Positions 8,526-14,890 are shown, counted from the first letter of the stretch. The stretch is DNA of 18,080 nt from Halanaerobium sp041694515 (GCA_041694515.1 JASMSZ010000079.1:1-18080); one strand, 5' to 3'. Notes: generated by a model from the letters alone, not told the origin. Numbers and translations: made by a program.

Positions 8526-9260
8526 CTATTCAGATCTGCCAATTATCTTAAAGTGATATAAGTCTGTTCTGAATATATTTACACAATAAATCAAAGGTTT
8601 TTGTTGATCATCAAAATATTTTTCTTCAGCAGCTAACACAGGTGCTTCTGGATTTAATTTTAATCTTTGAGCAACTTCTGCTTCTGCTGCAATTGCTCTT
8701 AACTGTAATTCTGAATAATTAAGGTTAACGTTTCTTTTTTCTTTTAAAAAAACAAACAGTGACTCTCCCATATCCTCAATGGTAAAATCTGAACCTATAA
8801 CTGAAATAGGCAGTTTATCCACAGTATACATCATAGGTTTGCCATCACCAGTTCTTACCCTCTCTAAAACAGCTACCAGCGAACCCTTTTTAATATCTAA
8901 GGCTTCAGCAATTTTTGCATCAGCTTTCTCCCAGCGAAAATTTTTATAACTTGTTCCTGGATTCATATCTAATTCTTCAATACTTTTAGTAAAGCTTTTT
9001 AATCTTTCTGCGCCTCCACTTACCGGAATATTTGATCTGGTTATGATTGTCCCTACACCATGTATTCTATCTACCAGACCATCTTTTTCCAGAATACCTA
9101 CAGCTTCTCGAAGTGTGGTTCTGCTAACCCCCATCTTATCTGATAATTTAGTTTCAGATGGCAGTTTTTCTGAATCACTATAAATACCATCTATAATTTC
9201 ATCTCTTAATTCTTCTGCTATTTGAACATAAAGCGGCTCTCTTTTCCTCTGCGCAGACAT
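8526..9260 (-). CDS. GntR-family (HutC/UTRA) transcriptional regulator
   Basis: This 244-aa protein has an N-terminal winged helix of GntR type (residues ~8-75), including LPSETKLSDKMGVSRTTLREA and a wing ending GVGTIITRS. A UTRA ligand-binding domain (~85-240) follows, with YSELQLRAIAAEAEVAQRL and a closing YCVNIFRTDLYHFKIIG. UTRA regulators usually bind a sugar or sugar-phosphate made by the pathway and lose operator affinity. It is the first gene of the sulfatase/ABC operon, behind the only good promoter seen for it, so it probably represses itself and the operon. GGAAGG lies 7 nt before the ATG. Confidence 0.93.
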   Translation of the reverse strand: MSAQRKREPLYVQIAEELRDEIIDGIYSDSEKLPSETKLSDKMGVSRTTLREAVGILEKDGLVDRIHGVGTIITRSNIPVSGGAERLKSFTKSIEELDMNPGTSYKNFRWEKADAKIAEALDIKKGSLVAVLERVRTGDGKPMMYTVDKLPISVIGSDFTIEDMGESLFVFLKEKRNVNLNYSELQLRAIAAEAEVAQRLKLNPEAPVLAAEEKYFDDQQKPLIYCVNIFRTDLYHFKIIGRSE

Positions 9261-9280
9261 TATAACACCTTCCTTTGTTA

Positions 9281-9394
9281 AGTCCTCTGTTTTCTGTCAA
9301 CAGTCCTCATACCTTTAAAAAATAAAAAAATATTTTGTTTCTATTATAGATTAACATACCGATTTTGAATTGTCAAATAATTTACACCTTGACA
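9281..9394. promoter_or_regulatory. Repeated TGTCAA and AGTCCTC motifs around the operon promoter (candidate operators)
   Basis: Two exact AGTCCTC copies (9281-9287 and 9302-9308) lie 21 nt apart, two helical turns, in the leader between promoter and gntR-type gene. TGTCAA occurs at 9295-9300 and 9371-9376, and its inverse TTGACA at 9389-9394. The last two form an inverted repeat (12-nt gap) that overlaps the -35. The GntR protein encoded next door is the natural candidate ligand. The repeats are seen; operator function is inferred. Confidence 0.35.
9348..9376 (-). promoter_or_regulatory. Candidate promoter of the sulfatase/ABC sugar operon
   Basis: On the minus strand a perfect -35 TTGACA (9371-9376) is followed after 17 nt by TAATCT (9348-9353). 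A better-looking TATAAT (9343-9348) overlaps it but would need a 22-nt spacer. The -10 region lies in the odd palindrome TCTAT-A-ATAGA (9341-9351 region), a possible operator half-site arrangement. It stands about 90 nt before the gntR-type gene, and no other good promoter was seen inside the operon. Confidence 0.5.
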
Positions 9395-9465
9395 CCAGCC
9401 ACCAGCCATTATGACATTAACTTAAAAATTTTTTAAAGCAAACAGAATCCTGACACAATCCTAAT

Positions 9466-9509
9466 AAAAAAAGACCTCGCCCTAAAATATAAATGATAAG
9501 GCAAGACCT
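9466..9509 (-). terminator. Rho-independent terminator after the MerR gene
   Basis: On the minus strand, 9497-9509 pairs with 9472-9484 to form a 13-bp stem (loop 12 nt) using four G-U pairs, followed at once by six U (9466-9471). On the plus strand the wobble pairs become A-C mismatches, so it works in one direction. It separates the aldo/keto reductase island from the sugar operon. Confidence 0.8.
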
Positions 9510-9527
9510 AATATCAGAATATTCACT

Positions 9528-9935
9528 TTAACTTAAATTAGTTTCTAATTCTTTTTTTCTGGTTATTAATTCCTTTTCTTTTTTGACAATTCTTTCTTCA
9601 TAGACATCTATCTTATAATTTAAACGGTCAAGTGACTGCTGCATTTTGTTTATTTTTTCAGCAAGTTTATCTCTTTCCTCAGTCAAAAGTTCTTTTCTTT
9701 CTTTAATAGTAGAATCTCCCTCTTGATATAACTTTAGATACTCAATTAAAGTATTAATTGACAGCCCGGCCTCACGCATATATTTAATAAATTCTATCCA
9801 GTTACAGTCTTCTTCGTTATAGTCCCGATTACCACTGCTGTTGCGCCTGATTTCAGGAATTAAACCAACTCGTTCATAATAGCGAAGCGTATCTTTAGTT
9901 AAGTCAAATCTTTCACTGATCTCCGAAATTTGCAT
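9528..9935 (-). CDS. MerR-family regulator, AdhR-like
   Basis: This 135-aa protein has a MerR winged helix in residues 1-70 (QISEISERFDLTKDTLRYYERVGLIP, then GNRDYNEEDCNWIEFIKYMREAGLSI). A long charged coiled coil (~75-130) forms the dimer. It reads very close to Bacillus AdhR, the aldehyde-responsive activator of alcohol dehydrogenase and aldo/keto genes. As I remember AdhR, its reactive Cys52 lies in IKCMRNAG; this protein has Tyr52 there and a Cys at 44 instead, so the sensor chemistry may differ. There is no metal-binding C-terminal tail. It is the last gene of the aldo/keto reductase island, 108 nt after the ferredoxin-type AKR, with AGAGGAG before the ATG. It probably controls the two 19-bp-spacer promoters at 12274-12304 and 13614-13644. 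Confidence 0.92.
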   Translation of the reverse strand: MQISEISERFDLTKDTLRYYERVGLIPEIRRNSSGNRDYNEEDCNWIEFIKYMREAGLSINTLIEYLKLYQEGDSTIKERKELLTEERDKLAEKINKMQQSLDRLNYKIDVYEERIVKKEKELITRKKELETNLS

Positions 9936-10043
9936 TATTTAACTCCTCTCTGGACTAATCATCTTAAAATAACTTGCAGCTGTCTTCTAACAATATTTTA
10001 GCCTAACATCGTAATATATCTAAAAATTTAGGATTCTATTATG

Positions 10044-11195
10044 TTATTCTAAAGCTTCTCTAACATTTTTCAATTCTTTTCTAATAGGAATATCCTGGGG
10101 ACAATGACTCTCACAAATTCCACATTCTATACAGTTTACAGCCTTAGCTTCATCTGGTAAAAACATCGCATATTGTGTTTTGGCTCCCTCTAGATTATTA
10201 AATAAATAAGCCTTATTATAAATGTCAAAATTATATGGTATATCGACTCCTTGAGGGCAGGGCATACAGTACCTGCAGCCTGTACAATTAATTTTCGTTT
10301 TATCATTAAACACTTTTTTTGCATAATTAACTAATTCAATTTCTTGTTCAGTCAAGGAATTAGGCTCTCCCTTTTGGGCAGTATTAATATTGTCTTTCAC
10401 ATGCTCCATAGCGGTCATCCCGCTTAAAACTACTGAAACTTCTGGATGGTTCATTACCCATCTAAGTGCCCATTGTGCTGGTGTTCTTTTTACTGGCGCT
10501 TCCTCCCATTTCTTCATAATTTCCTCGGGCATTTCTCCAGCTAAGCTGCCGCCTCTTATTGGCTCCATAATGACAATCCCCAGCCCTTTATCAGCAGCAT
10601 ATTGTAAACCTTCTTTACCAGCTTGATAATTCTCATCTAAATAATTATATTGAATTTGACAAAATGACCAGTCATAAGAATCTACAATTTCTTTGAAGGA
10701 ATTAACATCACTATGAAAAGAAAATCCAGCATATTTTATCCGACCATCTTCTATAGCCTGATCTAAAAATTCTTCTATACCTAATTTTTTTAAATTTTCC
10801 CAGGTATTTTTATTTAGTGAATGAAGTAAATAAAAATCTATTTTATCTGTTTCCAGGCGTTCAAGTTGTTCTTCCAATAATCTATCCATATCTTCTCTAC
10901 TTTGGACTAACCAGATTGGAAGCTTTGTTGCTAAATTTACTTTTTCTCGATAACCATCCTTTAAGGCTCTTGCTACAAATGGCTCGCTTTCTCCCGGTTT
11001 ATCAAATCCTGTACCATGATAAGGGTATGCTGTGTCAACATAATTTACTCCGTTATCAATTGCATATCTCAACATTTTTGTTGCTTTTTCCTCATCAATA
11101 TTAGTTTGTTCACCATCAATAACAGGTAATCTCATACAGCCAAATCCTAAAACAGAAACCTTTTCATTTGTTTTTCCCATTTTTCTGTATAACAT
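10044..11195 (-). CDS. Aldo/keto reductase with C-terminal 4Fe-4S ferredoxin domain
   Basis: This 383-aa protein has a TIM-barrel aldo/keto reductase domain in residues ~1-295, with the usual tetrad D54, Y59, K91 and H125. A tail with two cysteine clusters follows: C304-x2-C307-x2-C310-x2-C313-P and C355-x2-C358-x2-C361-x3-C365-P. The first cluster is one residue tighter than a classic ferredoxin cluster, as is common in this AKR subgroup. The combination suggests an oxidoreductase that links carbonyl/alcohol chemistry, with NAD(P)H, to low-potential Fe-S electron transfer in an anaerobe; the substrate is unknown. GGAG lies 9 nt before the ATG at 11195. It is downstream of the decayed DUF1893-like segment and upstream of the MerR gene, probably on the same transcript from promoter 12274-12304. 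Confidence 0.93.
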   Translation of the reverse strand: MLYRKMGKTNEKVSVLGFGCMRLPVIDGEQTNIDEEKATKMLRYAIDNGVNYVDTAYPYHGTGFDKPGESEPFVARALKDGYREKVNLATKLPIWLVQSREDMDRLLEEQLERLETDKIDFYLLHSLNKNTWENLKKLGIEEFLDQAIEDGRIKYAGFSFHSDVNSFKEIVDSYDWSFCQIQYNYLDENYQAGKEGLQYAADKGLGIVIMEPIRGGSLAGEMPEEIMKKWEEAPVKRTPAQWALRWVMNHPEVSVVLSGMTAMEHVKDNINTAQKGEPNSLTEQEIELVNYAKKVFNDKTKINCTGCRYCMPCPQGVDIPYNFDIYNKAYLFNNLEGAKTQYAMFLPDEAKAVNCIECGICESHCPQDIPIRKELKNVREALE

Positions 11196-11246
11196 CTTTA
11201 TCAGCTCCTATATATTTTTCAGCTCTTTTATTTTTTCTTTCAGTTG

Positions 11247-11377
11247 CTAATAAGCAGCTTCACCATATACTTTTTCTACTCCAGCAAGAGTTGTAATTAC
11301 TGCAGCTGCTTTCCCACAATCTTATCAATAACAAAAGCATTTTCAAAACTCCTGGTTCATTCTCAGATAATAATTTA
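11247..11377 (-). pseudogene. Decayed fragment resembling the core of a DUF1893 protein
   Basis: The segment directly after the AKR stop reads on the minus strand, across three frames in order, as FSKLLSENEPGVLK, then NAFVIDKIVGK, then GKAAAVITTLAGVEKVYGE, and then a stop. Two frameshifts (near 11340 and 11310) break the frame. The joined text resembles the family core that I recall as PLLELL..PE-LKGA-VADK(V/I)VGKAAA....GV..VYAEV in DUF1893 (TM1506-type deaminase-fold) proteins. The N-terminal third and C-terminal third are absent and there is no start codon. It looks like what is left after insertion or deletion next to the AKR gene. The family match is from memory; the broken frames are directly visible. 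Confidence 0.5.
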
Positions 11378-12229
11378 CTAAATATCCAGCTCAGTTGTCC
11401 CCAGCCGCTCCACCATTTCTGGATCACGATGGGAAAAGAAGAGAGTCTCACCTGTATCAAGCTCAGATATTTTTTTCATATCTTCTGCAGATAGTTCAAA
11501 ATCAAAGACATTGAAATTTTCTTCCATTCTTGTTTGATGCACAGTTTTAGGAATTACTACTACATCTCGCTGAATTAACCAGCGAAGTATAACTTGAGCA
11601 GCAGTTTTGTCATATTTTTTGCCGACTGCAGTTAATATCTCATTATTAAAAATATCATTTTCACCTTCGGCAAAAGGGCCCCATGATTCATGTTGAACTC
11701 CTTCTTTTTTAAGAAACTTGTGTGCTTCTTTTCTCTGATAGAAAGGATGTGTTTCAATCTGATTAACAGCTGGCACTACTTTATTATGAATTATCAGATC
11801 CTTGACTCTATCAGGATGAAAATTACTGACTCCGATTGCCTTAATTTTACCTTCTTCATAAAGCTCTTCCATAGCTCTCCAGGAGCCATAAACATCACCA
11901 AAAGGCTGATGGATTAGATAAAGATCAATATAATCAGTATCCAGCCTCTGCAGAGATTTTTCGAAAGCTTCTTTAGTCCTCTCATAACCTGTGTCCTGAA
12001 CCCAGAGTTTGGTTGTCAGAAAAATATTTTCTCTATCAACATTACTTCGGTTAATTGCTTTTCCTACTGCTTCTTCATTCTGATAGACAGCAGCTGTATC
12101 AATCAGGCGATAACCTGTCTCCAGAGCGTTATATACACATTCTTCACATAGTTCCAGATCATCAATCTGATAAACACCATAACCTAAGATTGGCATTTCT
12201 ACACCATTGTTTAGCTTTACTGTTTCCAT
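11378..12229 (-). CDS. Aldo/keto reductase, AKR5 / 2,5-diketogluconate-reductase type
   Basis: A single-domain NADPH-dependent carbonyl reductase that turns aldehydes and ketones into alcohols in the cytoplasm. From the start chosen here (283 aa) the tetrad is D44, Y49, K74 and H107, with signatures GYRLIDTAAVYQNEEAVG and GVSNFHPDRV. IPKTVHQTRMEENFNVFDF is the NADPH phosphate-site signature. An upstream in-frame ATG at 12244 would add five residues, but GGAGG lies inside that extension, 8 nt before the ATG at 12229, and nothing precedes 12244; so 12229 is preferred. Its own MerR-type promoter (12274-12304) lies just upstream. The likely role is detoxifying reactive carbonyls, inferred from the regulator type. 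Confidence 0.94.
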   Translation of the reverse strand: METVKLNNGVEMPILGYGVYQIDDLELCEECVYNALETGYRLIDTAAVYQNEEAVGKAINRSNVDRENIFLTTKLWVQDTGYERTKEAFEKSLQRLDTDYIDLYLIHQPFGDVYGSWRAMEELYEEGKIKAIGVSNFHPDRVKDLIIHNKVVPAVNQIETHPFYQRKEAHKFLKKEGVQHESWGPFAEGENDIFNNEILTAVGKKYDKTAAQVILRWLIQRDVVVIPKTVHQTRMEENFNVFDFELSAEDMKKISELDTGETLFFSHRDPEMVERLGTTELDI

Positions 12230-12273
12230 GCTTTTAACCTCCATTTTAATTTTTTTCTATCTTCTTATTTATT

Positions 12274-12304
12274 AGTTTATCACCTCGAGTTAACTCCAGG
12301 TCAA
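12274..12304 (-). promoter_or_regulatory. MerR-type promoter with 19-bp spacer and central dyad (copy 1)
   Basis: On the minus strand the elements are TTGACC (-35, 12299-12304), a 19-nt spacer and TAAACT (-10, 12274-12279). The spacer is filled by the dyad ACCT-n-GAGTTAACTC-n-AGGT (12282-12301). An overlong spacer with a dyad between the hexamers is the hallmark of promoters that MerR proteins twist into activity. It drives the AKR starting at 12229. The same element recurs at 13614-13644. Confidence 0.8.
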
Positions 12305-12357
12305 GTCTTTTTAAAAAATAATTATAAATAAATATAATTAAGCTGCCAGCATACAAT

Positions 12358-12391
12358 TACTGCAATTAGATTGGCTGAACTGATTGCAGTA
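12358..12391 (-). other. Stem-loop in the AKR 3' gap
   Basis: TACTGCAAT (12358-12366) pairs perfectly with ATTGCAGTA (12383-12391) around a 16-nt loop, between the AKR stop at 12464 and the next MerR-type promoter. No U-run follows, so it may be an mRNA 3' structure and not an efficient terminator. The rest of the 12305-12463 gap is AT-rich, with nothing else recognised. Confidence 0.4.
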
Positions 12392-12463
12392 CCTAAATTG
12401 TCAACTGAATACCTTACTATTATTTCAACTTATGATATTCTTCATCATTTTTAATTTTTATAA

Positions 12464-13324
12464 TTAAAGTTTACCCCCATAGACTGGGAACATACTGGCA
12501 TCTTCATAGTCGATTTCTTCTATACCTTTTAGGATTTCCATGTCTTCCTCAGAAATAGTAAAGTCAAGCTCAGCATTGCTTTTGATGTGCTCTGGATTCC
12601 CGCTCTTAGGTAGAGGCAGCAGGCCAAGCTGTAGGGCATAGCGAATACCCAGCTGTGGTACGGAAACATCATATTTTTCTGCCATTTCTACAACCTGATC
12701 ATTATTAAATAGTTTTCCATGTCCGATTGGAGAATAAGCCTCCACAAGAATTCCCTTATCCTGAGTATAGCTAATTAGTTCTTCTGGTGTGTTACCAATA
12801 TGAGCCAGTATCTGATTTACCACAGGTTTTACAGAACAGGACTCGAGAATGTTGTCAACATCTTCTTTTTCAAAGTTGGAAAGTCCAATTGCGCGAACCT
12901 TTCCTGCTTCATATGCATCTTCAAGTGCTCTCCATACTTCCTGGTTTCCTTCCAGATAATGATCATCACCATGAAACTCTTTCCAGGGTTTTGGACTGTG
13001 AATAATCATCAGATCAATATAATCCAGTTTCATTTTTGTAAGTGTTTCATCAATCGAGGCAACTGCTTTATTATATGTTTTTAATTCTGCAGCAATTTTT
13101 GAAGTTACAAAGACATCTCCTCTATTAACGCCAGATTCTCTAATTCCCTCTCCAACTCCACTTTCATTCTGATATGCCTGAGCTGTATCGATATGGCGAT
13201 AACCGATCTCTATAGCCGCTTTAATTGGCTCTTTAACATCATCATTATCAATCAGCCATGTTCCTAAACCTAACTTTGGAATTTCTACTCCATTAGCTAA
13301 AGTATATTTTTCTTCTAAAATCAT
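12464..13324 (-). CDS. Aldo/keto reductase, AKR5-like
   Basis: A second single-domain carbonyl reductase (286 aa from the chosen start) with tetrad D46, Y51, K76 and H109, signatures GYRHIDTAQAYQNESGVG and IGLSNFEKEDV, and a C-terminal LPKSGNPEHIKSN nucleotide-phosphate site. It is clearly a diverged paralogue of the AKR at 11378-12229, not a recent copy. The first in-frame ATG (13333) touches the GGAG ribosome binding site with no spacing; the ATG at 13324 has 9 nt and is preferred. It starts 27 nt after the end of the deleted AKR remnant and is presumably read from promoter 13614-13644. Carbonyl detoxification is the inferred role. Confidence 0.93.
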   Translation of the reverse strand: MILEEKYTLANGVEIPKLGLGTWLIDNDDVKEPIKAAIEIGYRHIDTAQAYQNESGVGEGIRESGVNRGDVFVTSKIAAELKTYNKAVASIDETLTKMKLDYIDLMIIHSPKPWKEFHGDDHYLEGNQEVWRALEDAYEAGKVRAIGLSNFEKEDVDNILESCSVKPVVNQILAHIGNTPEELISYTQDKGILVEAYSPIGHGKLFNNDQVVEMAEKYDVSVPQLGIRYALQLGLLPLPKSGNPEHIKSNAELDFTISEEDMEILKGIEEIDYEDASMFPVYGGKL

Positions 13325-13351
13325 AAATAACATCTCCTTTTTAAAGTAAGT

Positions 13352-13580
13352 TTAATTATGTCCAGCAACTTCATGGGGAATATATGGTTCCTCTAAAAAA
13401 TCTATTTCCTCCTGGCTCAACTCTACGGAAACAGCTGGAACCGCGCTTTCTAAATGAGATAACTTTGTGCTCCCGATAATTGGAATAGTCACCGGCTCTT
13501 TCTGCATCACCAAAACTCATACAACCCAGACAGAGTTGAGAAACATCTAATCCGGTATTTCCTAATTTAACATATTTCAT
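13352..13580 (-). pseudogene. Aldo/keto reductase reduced to its two ends by an internal, out-of-frame deletion
   Basis: From ATG 13580 (behind AAGGTGG) the frame reads a typical AKR N-terminus, MKYVKLGNTGLDVSQLCLGC followed by MSFGDAE. In another frame, from about 13507 to the TAA at 13352-13354, the sequence reads a typical AKR C-terminus: VTIPIIGSTKLSHLESAV ... LEEPYIPHEVAGHN. The two meet at about 13495-13508. Against a normal length of ~320-330 residues, about 250 codons are missing and the frame is lost, so the product would be a 69-residue N-terminal scrap ending at 13371. Promoter, ribosome binding site and both termini are undecayed, which suggests a recent event. It belonged to a different AKR subfamily (YxKLGxTGLxVS type) than its two neighbours. 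Confidence 0.9.
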
Positions 13581-13613
13581 ATATATCCACCTTTTATTTG
13601 TCATTGTATTATT

Positions 13614-13644
13614 AACATATCACCTTGAGTTAACTCCAGGTCAA
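13614..13644 (-). promoter_or_regulatory. MerR-type promoter with 19-bp spacer and central dyad (copy 2)
   Basis: On the minus strand the elements are TTGACC (-35, 13639-13644), a 19-nt spacer and TATGTT (-10, 13614-13619). The dyad ACCT-n-GAGTTAACTC-n-AGGT lies at 13622-13641 and differs from copy 1 by one base. The flanks CTTGACC and GGTGATA are also shared. It stands 34 nt before the start of the deleted AKR and would now mainly serve the AKR at 12464-13324. Confidence 0.8.
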
Positions 13645-13676
13645 GCTTTTTCTGAAAATAATTTTTAAATTTCAAT

Positions 13677-13729
13677 AAAAAATCCCAAAAGTTCTTCATA
13701 GTTTACTAAAAAATGAAGTCCTTCTGGGA
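13677..13729 (-). terminator. Rho-independent terminator after the epimerase-like gene
   Basis: On the minus strand TCCCAGAAG and CTTTTGGGA form the outer stem (with one G-U), a 2x2 internal loop follows, and CTTCAT/ATGAAG is the inner stem. Six U (13677-13682) come directly after. It lies about 38 nt after the stop at 13767 and insulates the epimerase-like gene from the MerR-type promoter beyond. Confidence 0.8.
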
Positions 13730-13766
13730 AAAATAAACTTTAGAGATGGATTACTTTAATTATTAC

Positions 13767-14726
13767 TTATTTATTAATTTTTATAACATCTCTTTCAAGA
13801 TAACTTTTAATACTTATTTCAACAGTCTCCCTAGTCGAATACTGAGGCTGATAATCGATTAGCTTTTTAGCATTTTTAATTGAGAAAAATCCACTTCTGG
13901 CAAGATGATAATAACTCTGTTCAGTCTGTTCTTGATCATCTATATAATCACACCATTTTTCCCAGTCTAAGAATTCAATATCTGCTTTTTGATCAAAAAA
14001 TTCATACATCGCTTTCGCATAACCATATAAAGTAAAGGAATCCTCAGCAACTGCATGAAAACTTTCGCCTAATGCCTGATTTCTGTGGGTGATAGCTTTA
14101 AAAAACATCTGGGCAGCATCAGCAGCATGGACATGATGCAGTGTTTCCATGCCAAAGTTGGGTAGATATATCTTTTCTCCCCGTCCGATCTTTTCAAATA
14201 CTTCTGGATCTATATTGCCAAAAGGGCTGATAATTAACCAGCCTGGTCCAGAAATTTGTCCGGGCATAATAATTGTTGCCGGAAAATCATTTCTGCGATA
14301 CTCTTCTTTTAAATACTGTTCACTCTGAAATTTATTTGATCCATAATCATCCAGAGCTTCTTTTTTGATCGTATTTGGATCAGCTGCAAGCAGCTCAGTT
14401 CTGCCGTGAGCCCAGATAGATGAGCAAAATAAATAATGTGATAACTTTGTGCCCTTTAAAGCATCTACCATTTTTTTAGTATCCTCGAGCTTAAAATTAA
14501 TTAAATCAACAACAATATCGGCATTCATCGCTGCAATTTCTGCTTCAAAGTCAGCTTCCTGTTCCCGATCCAGATTCAGCTGCTCAACCCTATTCCAGGC
14601 TTTATCATCAACATAAGGCTGACTCTGACCTCGTGAAATATTTATAACTTGATGTCCGGCCTTAACTAATTCTGGCACTAAATAGGAACCAATATGACCA
14701 CTACCACCAATAACTACTGTTTTCAT
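13767..14726 (-). CDS. NAD(P)-dependent epimerase/dehydratase (extended SDR)
   Basis: This 319-aa protein starts with a Rossmann motif, VVIGGSGHIGSYLV (G7-G8-x-G10-x-x-G13). DIVVDLINF (70-78) and the FCSSIWAHG stretch (100-108) follow the second half of the fold. A catalytic-type Y128-x3-K132 is present (DDYGSNK). HHVHAADAAQMFFKAI (near 200) is the typical C-terminal ligand-pocket entrance. Proteins of this atypical SDR type act as sugar-nucleotide epimerases, reductases or isoflavone-reductase-like enzymes; the substrate cannot be read. GGGAGGGG precedes the ATG. It is monocistronic, between its own terminator and the divergent larE region, and shows no obvious tie to either neighbour. Confidence 0.88.
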   Translation of the reverse strand: MKTVVIGGSGHIGSYLVPELVKAGHQVINISRGQSQPYVDDKAWNRVEQLNLDREQEADFEAEIAAMNADIVVDLINFKLEDTKKMVDALKGTKLSHYLFCSSIWAHGRTELLAADPNTIKKEALDDYGSNKFQSEQYLKEEYRRNDFPATIIMPGQISGPGWLIISPFGNIDPEVFEKIGRGEKIYLPNFGMETLHHVHAADAAQMFFKAITHRNQALGESFHAVAEDSFTLYGYAKAMYEFFDQKADIEFLDWEKWCDYIDDQEQTEQSYYHLARSGFFSIKNAKKLIDYQPQYSTRETVEISIKSYLERDVIKINK

Positions 14727-14832
14727 AAATTTTACCCCTCCCTCTATTTTAGTACTGCTAATTTATAATTAGAGATAAAAATTAAGATTCCTGCTTTAGT
14801 TTCTGCAGTATTTAGCTGCTAGATTTATTAAT

Positions 14833-14849
14833 TTTTAGCCTGGCTAAAA
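14833..14849. promoter_or_regulatory. 17-bp perfect odd palindrome in the divergent region (candidate operator)
   Basis: TTTTAGCC-T-GGCTAAAA lies between the minus-strand epimerase-like gene and plus-strand larE, ending 11 nt before the larE -35. Its position suits an operator for either gene. No run of T follows in either direction, so a terminator is unlikely. The rest of the 264-nt gap is AT-rich, with a smaller dyad CTAATT-TAT-AATTAG at 14758-14772. Confidence 0.5.
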
Positions 14850-14860
14850 CATCCATTATT

Positions 14861-14890
14861 TTGACAAAATCAGTTTAAATATGATATCTT
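14861..14890 (+). promoter_or_regulatory. Candidate promoter of larE
   Basis: A perfect TTGACA (14861-14866) is followed after 18 nt by TATCTT (14885-14890), about 100 nt upstream of the larE start on the same strand. The -10 is weak (T-A-T and the final T match). Confidence 0.45.

Noticed and set aside
9343..9376. TATAAT paired with TTGACA as the operon promoter
   Set aside because: The spacer would be 22 nt; the overlapping TAATCT at 17 nt is the better partner.
9389..9394. Plus-strand TTGACA as a promoter
   Set aside because: No -10 at 16-18 nt and no plus-strand gene downstream; it fits better as half of an inverted repeat.
9394..9408. Tandem CACCAGC repeat
   Set aside because: Only two units, with no structure or context to support a function.
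11260..11460. Minus-strand open frame of 66 codons at the AKR 3' end
   Set aside because: It mostly overlaps the real AKR gene in another frame; its last part is one frame of the DUF1893-like relic.
13371..13604. A 77-residue open frame taken as an intact small gene
   Set aside because: Its N-terminus is an AKR start, and the rest is the AKR C-terminus read out of frame after a deletion; its first eight codons precede the real start at 13580.
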